Source: Flavobacteriaceae bacterium
Lineage (GTDB): Bacteria; Bacteroidota; Bacteroidia; Flavobacteriales; Flavobacteriaceae
Assembly (NCBI GenBank): GCA_018402205.1
Contig: JAGYIX010000006.1
Location: forward strand, 1-64,000
Length of the DNA stretch: 64,000 nt
Direction: 5' to 3'
Shown piece after piece: positions 46,957 through 55,405 of this stretch (its first letter is position 1; each line of letters starts with the position of its first letter). The translations under genes were made by a program, and so were the position numbers. The notes beneath the pieces were generated by a model. That model was not told where the DNA came from. It saw only the letters and a program-made list of their open reading frames with translations, and ran no database searches.

Positions 46957-48239
46957 ATGAAGCACCGCATACTTATTTTAGGATCTGGAGGAAGAGAACA
47001 CGCCATAGCCCACAGTTTATCAAAGAGCCCTAGGTGCGAAGCGCTTTTTGTGGCTCCTGGAAACGCCGGAACCGCCGAAGTAGCCCAAAATATCGAATTG
47101 TCGGTGAGCGATTTCTCAGCGGTAGAAGATGCCTGCGTTAAGCAAGCCATAAGCCTAGTTGTGGTTGGCCCTGAAGTTCCATTGGTCCAAGGGATTGTCG
47201 ACTATTTCAAAAAGACCCCTAGCCTGTCGAGCGTGCTCATAGTCGGCCCCGATCAGTTGGCCGCCCAGCTAGAGGGCTCTAAAGATTTTGCCAAGGCATT
47301 TATGTCTAAATACGGAGTAAGAACCGCGGCCTACGCCACCTTTACGCGAGAAACCCTTTCTGAGGGTATGCGGTTTTTAGAAGGCCTGACTCCGCCCTAT
47401 GTGCTAAAGGCAGACGGACTTGCCGCCGGTAAGGGCGTGCTCATTTTGGACGACTTAGACCAGGCAAAGACTAAATTAAACGCCTTCTTGAGCGAAGACC
47501 TATTTGGTGAAGCGGGCTCAAAGGTGGTCATAGAGGAGTTTTTAGACGGAATCGAATGCAGTTGCTTTGTTGCCGTCGACGCCAAACACCACTACCAGAT
47601 ACTGCCAATGGCTAAAGATTACAAGCGCATTGGCGAACAAGACACTGGGCCCAACACTGGAGGTATGGGAGCGGTATCTCCGGTCTCATTCATAGACGAG
47701 GAACTCTACGCACGCATTGAAGAGGAAATCGTTGTTCCTACCGTCAAGGGTATACAGGCAGAAACCTACAGCTATGTGGGCTTTGTTTTTATCGGACTCA
47801 TGATAGTTCAGGGGTTCCGTATGTCATTGAATACAACGTGCGCATGGGTGACCCAGAAACCGAAGTGGTGTTTCCGCGCATTCAAAGCGACACAGTTGAC
47901 CTTTTAGAGGCCATGTGCTTAGGCACCCTAGAGCGCTACAGCCTTAAGGTGCGACAAGAGGTTGCCGCCACAGTAATAGCCGTTTCAGAGGGCTACCCTG
48001 ACGCTTATGAAAAAGGTAAAGTGGTACACGGATTAACTAGCGCGCACCAAAGCCAGGTGTATCACGCCGGAACCGCGCTTAAAGACGGGTCTGTTGTCAC
48101 TAACGGGGGCCGCGTGCTAGCAATCACCTCTTTTGGAGACCGTATTCAGCAAGCACTAGATAAAAGCTATAAAACCCTAGAGAAGGTTGGGTTTGATAAG
48201 ATGTATTTTAGAAGAGATATTGGGAAAGACCTGATGTAA
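46957..48239 (+). CDS. purD: Phosphoribosylamine-glycine ligase (frameshifted in this sequence)
   Basis: The ATP-grasp enzyme of the second step of purine synthesis. Frame 1 (46957-47907) gives ILILGSGGREHAIAHSLSKS at the N-terminus and PNTGGMGAVSP, then loses sense after GLMIVQG near 47810. Frame 3 then reads YVIEYNVRMGDPETEVVFPRI to the end (48239). In CAGGGGTTCCG one more G would restore family text such as QGVPYVIEYN, so a missing base in a G run is likely. The repaired length is about 427 residues, normal for PurD. I treat it as an intact gene with a sequence error. Confidence 0.88.
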
Positions 48240-48242
48240 GTC

Positions 48243-48467
48243 TTATAAAAACGAATGCGCCGAGTTCGAGGTGTCGTCGTCGTTAGTGTCTTTGTATTTT
48301 TTAAGCTGGCTCATCCAATACCCTCCAGCGGCCATTCCGACCAACACAAACAACCAGTTTACAGCGTTTGAGAGCCACCAACTATCCATAGAGCGCAGTA
48401 GGTCGTAAGGAATGAACAGCACGTTTTCAAAAAGTGCCGCGATGGCGTAAAAGATAGAAGTCATCAT
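48243..48467 (-). CDS. Small membrane protein, DUF6341-like
   Basis: 74 residues. MMTSIFYAIAALFENVLFIPYDLLRSMDSWWLSNAVNWLFVLVGMAAGGYW has two hydrophobic stretches (about 4-20 and 33-52), then QLKKY and a C-terminal SNSAHSFL tail. The NWLF core and the AHSFL end match my memory of DUF6341, a small family in Flavobacteriia that usually follows purD. The function is unknown. Confidence 0.65.
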   Translation of the reverse strand: MMTSIFYAIAALFENVLFIPYDLLRSMDSWWLSNAVNWLFVLVGMAAGGYWMSQLKKYKDTNDDDTSNSAHSFL

Positions 48468-48541
48468 GTCTCAACAATTTGAACGCCTCAAAAATACGCC
48501 AACTAATTGTGCTTTCAAAAATCCGGCAGCCATATTGGAGG

Positions 48542-49252
48542 TTAAATTTTGTCGCGTCTTTTAAGCAGTTTTTGCAGGTAATAAGATAGGGGGTTGGAGT
48601 ATTTGAGCAGCTTCCAAGGCCTACTCGAGTGTGGCTTGTGAATCACGGGGCTTTCAAAAACCACCGTATTGACAAAATTCAGGGCAAGGGCCTTTTTAGA
48701 AATATAGGTGTCAAACCAATCTTTAGAGTCGTCGAGCCCTTTAAAGCTAAAGGCGGTTAAAAATTCGAGGGAGATAAGGGTACAGCAGAAACTGAGGCTT
48801 CGCTGAGTAGGGCACGAAGCGGTTTGGACGTTTTTGAATTTCTCGTACGGATAGTTAATTTTTCCACTGCTGTCAGTGGTTACGGCCCCAATAAGTCCTG
48901 AATGTTTAGTGCGCGACAGATGAGCGAGAAGCGTTTCGATGGTGTCTTTACGAACAGTCACATCAGACTCAATGATAAGCAGCGGAAGTTGCGCCTCTAG
49001 CGCCAGGTTTTGAGCCATTTGAAGCACAAGTTTGTAGTTGGGCGACGGATTCAAGGTGTGATCCTCTAGGTGCACGAGTTCAAAACGCCCTGTTTTTGCC
49101 GCCTTTTCGAGACCGGCCTTGGTTTCAGGCGCACTAAAATCGTTGAAAACGATATGTCGCAGCGGCACACTAGATTCGGCAATGGCCTGGCAGGCCTCAA
49201 GCGTGTTTTGGAGCGCGTTTTTTACAGGAGTAATGACAATTACCTTGTGCAT
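48542..49252 (-). CDS. Glycosyltransferase family 2
   Basis: 236 residues. N-terminal VIVITPVKNALQNTLEACQAI is the GT-A opening, and LLIIESDVTVRKDTIE gives the metal-binding DxD-like SDV motif (about 93-97). A GT2 fold without membrane segments, it is probably soluble or peripheral. It starts 4 bases after arsS ends, in a minus-strand run with arsS and the peroxidase-like gene, so it may glycosylate an arsenosugar or related molecule (inference). The acceptor is unknown. Confidence 0.82.
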   Translation of the reverse strand: MHKVIVITPVKNALQNTLEACQAIAESSVPLRHIVFNDFSAPETKAGLEKAAKTGRFELVHLEDHTLNPSPNYKLVLQMAQNLALEAQLPLLIIESDVTVRKDTIETLLAHLSRTKHSGLIGAVTTDSSGKINYPYEKFKNVQTASCPTQRSLSFCCTLISLEFLTAFSFKGLDDSKDWFDTYISKKALALNFVNTVVFESPVIHKPHSSRPWKLLKYSNPLSYYLQKLLKRRDKI

Positions 49253-49256
49253 GCGA

Positions 49257-50306
49257 TTAAGTTAGGCTTCCTTGACAAGAACTTCCGGCTCCTGCGGTGC
49301 ATCCGTAGCAGTGCTGATTCACGCGAATGGATCGGTCGAGCAGGCTATCTGCATCAAAATCGTCTATGTGTTTAGCTGTTGAGGCCACCGGCATCTCTAG
49401 CATCTGATTGAAGTCGCAATCGTAGAGGTCGCCATTCCAACCCACTGAGAGTGTATTGGTGCACATTACGCCAGCCAGAGTCGCCGGGTTAAAGGCCTCC
49501 ACTAAGGTTTGCATGTAGTCGTCGAAATTTTCTGATGCAATCAGGTAGTCTAAAAATCGAGAAATGGGCAAGTTATTTATGCAGAACAACTGATTGAATA
49601 CGATGCCAAACTGATCGTTGAGCCTAGATTTGAAGTCGCGCTCTAATTGGGCCTGATCTGCAGACAAGAAGGCTCCTGAGGGGTTGTACACTAAATCGAG
49701 CACGAGCTCGGGATCGCTTCCGTAGCCCAATGCGTTTAGATTTTTTAAGGCCGCTATTGACTTGGAGAAAACGCCCTCTCCCCGCTGTTTGTCGGTGCGC
49801 TTTAGGCTGTAGTGAGGTAAAGACGACACCACCCTTACTCTCATGTCTTTAAAGAAGGCGGGTAGCTTTTTGTAAGTGGCGTTGGCCTCTAAGATGGTTA
49901 GGTTTGAGCGTACGATGATCTCTTGAACCCCAATGCTTCGTGCCTTTTCTACTAAATAGTTAAAGTGCGGATTCATCTCTGGCGCCCCGCCCGTGAGGTC
50001 TAGGGTGCCTACTTCAGTGGCTCTGGCCACCTCCAACACTTTTTCTATCGTATCGAGACTCATGATTTCTTTTCGGTCTGGGCCCGCATCAACGTGACAA
50101 TGGGCGCAAACCTGGTTGCAGAGATAGCCGAGGTTGACCTGCAAGATTTCGAGTGCCCTTGGCTTTAATGGAAAGGCCTCTAGCTGCTGCAAGCGCTCCT
50201 TGAATGCAGGAAGTTCGGCTGCAGCGAATAGTCCCCCTTCTAGTCGAGCTAGCTGGGTTGCCGTTGAGGCTAAAGGGTCAGCCCTTGAGTGTAGCGATTT
50301 TAGCAT
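49257..50306 (-). CDS. arsS: ArsS-like radical SAM protein (arsenosugar biosynthesis)
   Basis: 349 residues. The radical SAM cluster is NLGYLCNQVCAHCHVDAGP (CxxxCxxC, about 55-70), with the GGAPEMNP loop after it. The C-terminal domain carries further Cys in VMCTNTLSVGWNGDLYDCDFNQM and HCYGCTAGAGSSCQGSL. Length, N-terminus and C-terminus match ArsS as I know it, the enzyme that adds adenosyl or ribosyl to a methylated arsenical. No ArsM is in the window. The partner gene encoding a peroxidase-like protein is directly upstream in the operon. Confidence 0.85.
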   Translation of the reverse strand: MLKSLHSRADPLASTATQLARLEGGLFAAAELPAFKERLQQLEAFPLKPRALEILQVNLGYLCNQVCAHCHVDAGPDRKEIMSLDTIEKVLEVARATEVGTLDLTGGAPEMNPHFNYLVEKARSIGVQEIIVRSNLTILEANATYKKLPAFFKDMRVRVVSSLPHYSLKRTDKQRGEGVFSKSIAALKNLNALGYGSDPELVLDLVYNPSGAFLSADQAQLERDFKSRLNDQFGIVFNQLFCINNLPISRFLDYLIASENFDDYMQTLVEAFNPATLAGVMCTNTLSVGWNGDLYDCDFNQMLEMPVASTAKHIDDFDADSLLDRSIRVNQHCYGCTAGAGSSCQGSLT

Positions 50307-50307
50307 G

Positions 50308-50643
50308 CTAATGGCTCAGCTTGTCGTGTTTGTTCATCATTTGAACCGCATGTACCAAGGTGGCCCCTGCCTCTATGGCGGCACCGGAGTGAACGGCCTC
50401 CATCATTTCTTCTTCGCTGATTCCGCGTTTGAGAGCATCTTGCGTATAGGCGTCTATGCAATAGGGGCACTTCACTACATGCGACACCGCAAGAGCAATT
50501 AGAGATTTTTCTCTGGCAGAAAGGGCTCCGTCTTCAAACACTTTTTGGTAATATGAAAAAAAGGCGTCGCCTAAAGGGGCGCTCCAATCGCTTATGTTCT
50601 TGAATTTTTTTAGGTCTTTGGGGTCGTAATACGAATCACTCAT
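50308..50643 (-). CDS. Arsenosugar-associated carboxymuconolactone decarboxylase/AhpD-like protein
   Basis: 111 residues. An all-helical AhpD-like fold with the redox pair KCPYCID (CxxC) and VSHVVKC, then EEEMMEAVHSGAAIEAG. In genomes with arsS this protein regularly sits next to it and is described as peroxidase-like. It precedes arsS with a 1-base gap. A minus-strand TAACTTTA at 50663-50670 could be the operon promoter. Confidence 0.8.
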   Translation of the reverse strand: MSDSYYDPKDLKKFKNISDWSAPLGDAFFSYYQKVFEDGALSAREKSLIALAVSHVVKCPYCIDAYTQDALKRGISEEEMMEAVHSGAAIEAGATLVHAVQMMNKHDKLSH

Positions 50644-50700
50644 GGCACAACAGTTTAGCCTCTAAAGTTACGATCAATTTAACAGGATGGCTTTATTTTC

Positions 50701-50708
50701 TAACTTTA
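50701..50708 (+). promoter_or_regulatory. Promoter -7 element of the patatin-like gene
   Basis: TAACTTTA matches TAnnTTTG at 7 of 8 positions and ends 4 bases before the GTG start, suggesting a leaderless mRNA. Confidence 0.4.
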
Positions 50709-50712
50709 CAAG

Positions 50713-51510
50713 GTGAATAATTCAGCATCAGAAACGGCACTTGTGCTCTCTGGAGGAGGCATCCGCGGAATGGCCCATATTGGCTTTATCAAGGCTCTTC
50801 AAGAACACGGTATAAGCGTAGATCGCGTGGCAGGGGCAAGTGCAGGCGCGCTAGTTGGGGCCTTGTTCTGCAACGGTAATAGCACTGACGATATGCTGGC
50901 CCTCTTTAAAGAGACGCCGCTTTTCAGGTATAACTATTTTAGCATCAACAAGCCCGGCCTTATTGATACCGATCGGTATTATTCAGTGCTAAAGGGCTAT
51001 TTGATGCACGATTCTTTTGAGCAGCTAAACCTTCCTCTGCACGTGGGGGCCACCAACTTAGAAGAGGGGTATCTGCGCGAATTTAATAGTGGACCGCTCA
51101 TAAAACCGCTTTTGGCATCGGCCTCATTGAGCCCCGTATTTAGCCCGGTAGAAATTGAGGGGCAAGTTTATGCAGACGGGGGCATATTAAGCAATTTTCC
51201 GCTAGAGTTTGTAGAGCATAAGGCCGATAGAATTATTGGGTCGAACACCACAGAGTTAAGCACGGTCTCGTCACGGCACCTTAAAAATGCCCTACAAATA
51301 ACAGCCCGTGTGAGCAGTTTAATGATCTATTCACGTACCAAAGAAAAACTTCAGCGCTGCGATTTTTACATTCAACCTCAAGGCCTCAAAAAGATCGGAT
51401 TTCTTGATAAATCGGGTATCGAGAAGGCTTATACCATCGGTTATGAAGAGGGCTGCAGGGTTATCGCCGCCTTTCTTGAGAGTGAACAAAAGTCGTCGTC
51501 TGCTGGTTAA
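50713..51510 (+). CDS. Patatin-like phospholipase
   Basis: 265 residues from a GTG. The oxyanion loop GGGIRGMAHIGFI (about 14-26), the nucleophile elbow GASAGAL (Ser43) and the catalytic Asp in YADGGILSNFP (DGG motif) are all present. These are bacterial patatins that hydrolyse membrane lipids or acyl groups. There is no signal peptide, so it is cytoplasmic or peripheral. It runs convergently with the reductase gene, overlapping by 4 bases. Confidence 0.9.
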   Translation: MNNSASETALVLSGGGIRGMAHIGFIKALQEHGISVDRVAGASAGALVGALFCNGNSTDDMLALFKETPLFRYNYFSINKPGLIDTDRYYSVLKGYLMHDSFEQLNLPLHVGATNLEEGYLREFNSGPLIKPLLASASLSPVFSPVEIEGQVYADGGILSNFPLEFVEHKADRIIGSNTTELSTVSSRHLKNALQITARVSSLMIYSRTKEKLQRCDFYIQPQGLKKIGFLDKSGIEKAYTIGYEEGCRVIAAFLESEQKSSSAG

Positions 51511-52551
51511 ACGTCGTCGAAATCAATCGTTAGCTTGGCAGAGGTGGCTTTGGCCTGACAGCTTAGAATGTACCCATTCTCAATTTCTTTGTCAGTTAGC
51601 ACTTGGTTGCGCTCCATTTCGGCTGAACCCTCTTTGATCTTACAAATACAGCTGCTGCATGTTCCGCCTTGACAGGAATACGGAGGGTCTATTCCCTCTT
51701 CTAGCAACAAGTCGAGCACAAATTCATCAGCCTCTCCGCTGACCTTGTGTATGCGGTCGTTTAGAATCACGGTAATCTCGACAACACCTTGGGTATTGAT
51801 TTCTGTAGATTCTGTAGTCGATGTCGTAAACAGTTCATACTTAATTTGCTCTTGTGACAGCCCAGAAGCACTAAGTACTGCTCTTGATTCGTGAATCATG
51901 GCCTCAGGCCCACACACATAGGCAAGGTCAAAAGAAGAGATTCCGCCTTGGGCTTTGGTGCTATGATTGATGATGGCCTTGTCAATACGTCCGAAGTAAT
52001 CTCCATCATTGCTGCGCGAAAACACCTGTTTTAAGACCAAACGTTCTCGGTATCGCTCTTGAAGCCTTTTTAGTTCTTCTGCGTACATCACATTCGAGGC
52101 TTCAGTATTTCCATAAACAAGCAATAAACTGCTTTTTTCTTGGGTTTCTAATAACGCTCTAGCAATACTTAATACGGGGGTTATTCCGCTGCCCGCGGCA
52201 AACGCGAGAACCCGGCTACCGTTAACTGGCCTCATAGGTAAAGCGGCCTTCGGGGGCAGAAACCTCGAGGCGGTCTCCTGCCTTAAGTTCTCTGTTGGCG
52301 ATTGCCGAAAAATTGGCACCTTTATCGAGTTCTTTAATGCCTATTTGAAGGGCGCCTTCACCGGGCAGATTTGATAAGGAGTAGGATCTTCTTAGTTCGC
52401 TACCTTTATTAGAGGTATAATTTATGGTAATGTATTGCCCTGGAATAAAGTGAAAAGTAGACTTGAGCGCCTCGGGTATCTCTAGTTGAATATTAACTGC
52501 TTTTGAGGTGAGCCTATCTACTGATTTTATCAATAAGCTATAGAATTTCAT
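51507..52551 (-). CDS. Ferredoxin-NADP reductase-type flavoprotein with 2Fe-2S domain (frameshifted)
   Basis: Two overlapping frames read one protein of about 348 residues. The first (to 52222) has FIPGQYITINYT and RRSYSLSNLPGEG, the FAD-binding motifs of the ferredoxin reductase family. The second (51507-52319) has LAFAAGSGITPVLSIARALL and VCGPEAMI for the NAD(P) domain, then a 2Fe-2S domain with CQGGTCSSCICK and a later Cys. This is the PaaE/HmpA-like arrangement. The break lies near 52222-52235 and needs one base to restore the frame. The electron partner is unknown. Confidence 0.8.
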
Positions 52552-52584
52552 AAACCAGAATTTTAGATGCTAAATTTTAAGATG

Positions 52585-52592
52585 CAAAAGTA
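52585..52592 (-). promoter_or_regulatory. Promoter -7 element of the reductase gene
   Basis: Minus strand TACTTTTG, a full match to TAnnTTTG, 33 bases ahead of the reductase start. Confidence 0.4.
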
Positions 52593-52629
52593 CAAACTGT
52601 ATTGGTTGTATTATTTTCTCTACTCAGGT

Positions 52630-52637
52630 TATCTTTG
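52630..52637 (+). promoter_or_regulatory. Promoter -7 element of sprE/porW
   Basis: TATCTTTG is a full match to TAnnTTTG with a TTG at 52606-52608 at a plausible -33 distance. It ends 5 bases before the ATG at 52643, suggesting a leaderless mRNA. Confidence 0.55.
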
Positions 52638-52642
52638 AAACT

Positions 52643-54811
52643 ATGCGCAGCAAATTAGTACCGTCTTATTGGATTCTAGTGCTTGTCGCATTGATTTCTT
52701 CTTGTGCCGTTTCGACCAAGGTTAAATCCTCTGCAGTTCACGAGCTTAGTACTAACTTCAATGTGCTTTATCATGGAGAAGAGGCACTTAAGCAAGCCCT
52801 TGAGACTCTTGATAACCAAGAAGAAGACTATGGAAAGCAGTTGTCTTTTATAAACCCTTCACTGAGGGCTGGAGCCAGAGATAGTAGCATTTTCGATCTA
52901 GTTGAGCGCGCTGAGACAAAGGCCGTAAAGGCCATTCAAAAACACAGTGTCTATCTGAATAATACCGAATACAACAAACACATTCCGCGCGCCTACAACC
53001 TTCTTGGCATGTCACGCCTTATTTCAGGCCGACCTTTCGAGGCTTTAGAGTCTTTCGAGAAGGCAAAAACACTTGCAGACACAAAAGCAGAGCGCGAAAA
53101 AGCTTCATGGGGTCTCGCTTTGGGGCGTTATCATTTGGGAGAACCCGAATCGGCAATAAGACAATTGGTGACCATTGAAAAGACAGCCAACGATCAGCAG
53201 TTAAGCGCTTATGTAAGTTTGCTACAGCTTGAACTGTATAGAGAAATCGGTTCTGATCGCTTAGAATTATTCCTAGATCAGGCGGTCGATGATAGAAAAG
53301 CGCTTTCTCGTCACTCTATGCGCACTCTTTATTCTATGGCTCAGCACTACGAGTCAATAGACAAAAACGAGAAGGCCAAGCGCTTGTATCGCTATTTATC
53401 AAAAAAACCAGGTTATGAGAGGGCGCGATTTCGCATCTTGTCTCAGCTTCGCTTAGCCCAGCTTACGACTAGCGATTCGGCAGGTTATTTCGAACAACTT
53501 GTTAAGATAGAAAATCGCTGGAACAACTACGACCAGCGGTATTACGTCAATCAAGATCGAGGCAGGTGGTTCATAAGACAATCCTCACTTCAGGGAGATC
53601 AAAAAAAGGTACAAACCCTAGACAGTCTAGCGGTTGCTGCCTTCGAGCATTCAAATCTAATCGCATCAGACAGAGTTAAGGCTGTTAATTACGATTACCT
53701 GGCTAACCACTTCTTGTCAATGAAAAATTATCAGCGCTCATTTGCTTATTTTGACACTTTGGTCACCAAGTTTTCTGCGGGCTTATTAAGACGCCCTGCC
53801 GCCTCTAAAGAGCTTCATCGAAAACTCTATACCTACTTAAATTACGTCACAGACCTGAAGGCGCTAGATAGCGTGCTCGACGCAGAAGAGCTTATTGCAG
53901 ACATCGATCAAGATGAAATATTGACCCTAATGCCTGCAGCGCAAAAGCAAAGAGGCCGCTTAATGACATCGACTTCTAGAGTAGAACGGTTTGACAAAAA
54001 AATGGACTTAACCTTTGAGGCGGCCAGCATGTTGGCGTATGATTTTGAAGACTACAGCGGGGCAAGAGCACTCTTAACCCCATTGATTGCACCGTTTTTT
54101 GCTGAAGAGGTGCGGGCTGCCGCCTTATTTCGTTTGCAACAGATTAGCGCGCTTTTTGAAGAGACGACCGAGGCAGAAGCATATAAAAACCGACTGATAG
54201 AGGCCCACCCAAACAGTATTTACACTTTATATGTCGATGGGTTAGATCAGAATAATGAGGTTATAGAGCAACAACTGGCTCGGCTTTTTGCTCAAAACCA
54301 CTATGCTCAAGCGTATACGCTTGTAGAAAGAGCTTATAGCGAAAAGAAGCCCTTGCGGCCTGAGAGCTTACTGATAGCCGCCGTGATTGAGGCGCGTTTA
54401 TACGGAATAGACGCCTACACTAAAAGATTAAAAGAGATTAAACAGGTTTTTAGAAACACCTGGGTTGATCGAGAAGCATCGCGCATGTTACTTCAGTCGG
54501 CAAATCAAGAAAATATAGATCTCTCAAACGCTAATCGCTATGCCGTGGTGTTTTCAGCAGATGCAGCAACCTTAGAAAAGCTGCAGAAAGTTTCTACGCA
54601 AAAGCTTAGAGAGCAGAACTATGATTTGAGCGCGGTTATTGAACCTTTCAACCGGAACACTTTTTATTTAGTTGTGGGCTGGTTTTCTACCGAAGCTTAT
54701 GCTAAGGCGTTTTATAAACGCAATGCCTCTCTGCTAAAAACAACCGACTATACAATTATTTCTCAAGACACCTATCTGTCGGCTCAACTTGCTAAAAGTG
54801 CATTGTTTTGA
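52643..54811 (+). CDS. sprE: T9SS lipoprotein SprE/PorW-like, tetratricopeptide repeats
   Basis: 722 residues. A lipoprotein signal ends at Cys21 (LVALISSC). The N-terminal LSTNFNVLYHGEEALKQALE and ERAETKAVKAIQKHS with the following helical repeats (TPR-like, to about 600) match SprE/PorW, a lipoprotein of the type IX secretion system needed for gliding and secretion in Flavobacterium. The C-terminal 100 or so residues are a separate domain (RYAVVFSADAATLEKLQ). It is shorter than some homologues. It precedes atpZ by an overlap of 4 bases. Confidence 0.8.
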   Translation: MRSKLVPSYWILVLVALISSCAVSTKVKSSAVHELSTNFNVLYHGEEALKQALETLDNQEEDYGKQLSFINPSLRAGARDSSIFDLVERAETKAVKAIQKHSVYLNNTEYNKHIPRAYNLLGMSRLISGRPFEALESFEKAKTLADTKAEREKASWGLALGRYHLGEPESAIRQLVTIEKTANDQQLSAYVSLLQLELYREIGSDRLELFLDQAVDDRKALSRHSMRTLYSMAQHYESIDKNEKAKRLYRYLSKKPGYERARFRILSQLRLAQLTTSDSAGYFEQLVKIENRWNNYDQRYYVNQDRGRWFIRQSSLQGDQKKVQTLDSLAVAAFEHSNLIASDRVKAVNYDYLANHFLSMKNYQRSFAYFDTLVTKFSAGLLRRPAASKELHRKLYTYLNYVTDLKALDSVLDAEELIADIDQDEILTLMPAAQKQRGRLMTSTSRVERFDKKMDLTFEAASMLAYDFEDYSGARALLTPLIAPFFAEEVRAAALFRLQQISALFEETTEAEAYKNRLIEAHPNSIYTLYVDGLDQNNEVIEQQLARLFAQNHYAQAYTLVERAYSEKKPLRPESLLIAAVIEARLYGIDAYTKRLKEIKQVFRNTWVDREASRMLLQSANQENIDLSNANRYAVVFSADAATLEKLQKVSTQKLREQNYDLSAVIEPFNRNTFYLVVGWFSTEAYAKAFYKRNASLLKTTDYTIISQDTYLSAQLAKSALF

Positions 54812-55017
54812 AAAAAAAGAACTTCACTAGCGCTGTTAAATATACAGGCGTTGCCGCGCAAATGGCCTTGACCATTGCACTTTGTAATTACCTAGGCGGC
54901 TGGGCGGCTATTCGCTATGAGACAGAATGGATAGAGCCTGCACTCACGCTCTTTGGCATCTTTGCATCTATGGCCCTGGTAATTCTTCAAGTGATTAGAG
55001 ATTCAAAAAACAACTAA
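54808..55017 (+). CDS. atpZ: AtpZ/AtpI-family small membrane protein
   Basis: 69 residues. Two membrane helices (about 12-30 and 43-63) with the family layout YTGVAAQMALTIALCNYLGGWAAIRYE and a short cytoplasmic tail. AtpZ/AtpI proteins assist assembly or ion supply of the F0 ring. It overlaps the sprE/porW stop by 4 bases and the next start by 1 base, and stands upstream of atpB as usual in Flavobacteriia. Confidence 0.8.
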   Translation: MKKKNFTSAVKYTGVAAQMALTIALCNYLGGWAAIRYETEWIEPALTLFGIFASMALVILQVIRDSKNN

Positions 55018-55310
55018 TGATTGAGCCCACCCTACTCGTCTTTTTTGTGTTTTTTACTTTGACGACACTAGGAGTGATCGCTTGCCTTTATTTGCTCAAA
55101 AAAAAACAACGAATGAGCTATTTGGGAATAGTCTACATGGCTTCAATGCTTTTTAAAATGGCTCTGTTTGCGATATTCTTTTATTCTTTTTTAAGTGATT
55201 TAGAACATTTGTCAAAAGCCGAGAGGGCTCAGCCTCTTTTGCCCCTATTTATTGGTCTTTTAGCAGAAGTCTTCGTGGTAACTAAACTTGCAAAAGACAC
55301 CGAAAAATAG
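55017..55310 (+). CDS. Small membrane protein of the ATP synthase locus, DUF6168-like
   Basis: 97 residues. Three hydrophobic segments (about 4-25, 37-60 and 73-90). The text LGIVYMASMLFKMALFAIFFY and PLFIGLLAEVFVVTKLAKD matches what I recall of DUF6168, found between atpZ and atpB in Flavobacteriia. The exact family is from memory. A role beside atpI-like proteins in F0 assembly is inference. Confidence 0.6.
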   Translation: MIEPTLLVFFVFFTLTTLGVIACLYLLKKKQRMSYLGIVYMASMLFKMALFAIFFYSFLSDLEHLSKAERAQPLLPLFIGLLAEVFVVTKLAKDTEK

Positions 55311-55358
55311 GCTTGCCTAAAACTTTCTTCCCTAACTGTTTTAGTTAATGAGAATGCA

Positions 55359-55366
55359 TATCTTTG
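55359..55366 (+). promoter_or_regulatory. Promoter -7 element ahead of atpB
   Basis: TATCTTTG is a full match to TAnnTTTG, 39 bases ahead of the atpB ATG, so the synthase genes proper can be transcribed apart from sprE-atpZ. Confidence 0.55.
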
Positions 55367-55393
55367 CCAAAATTTTAACAAAAGTTCCCCTTG

Positions 55394-55400
55394 AAAGGAG
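55394..55400 (+). promoter_or_regulatory. Shine-Dalgarno-like site of atpB
   Basis: AAAGGAG lies 5 bases before the ATG at 55406. Such strong sites are rare in this window; it favours 55406 over the TTG at 55391, which would overlap the site. Confidence 0.55.
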
Positions 55401-55405
55401 TTTTA

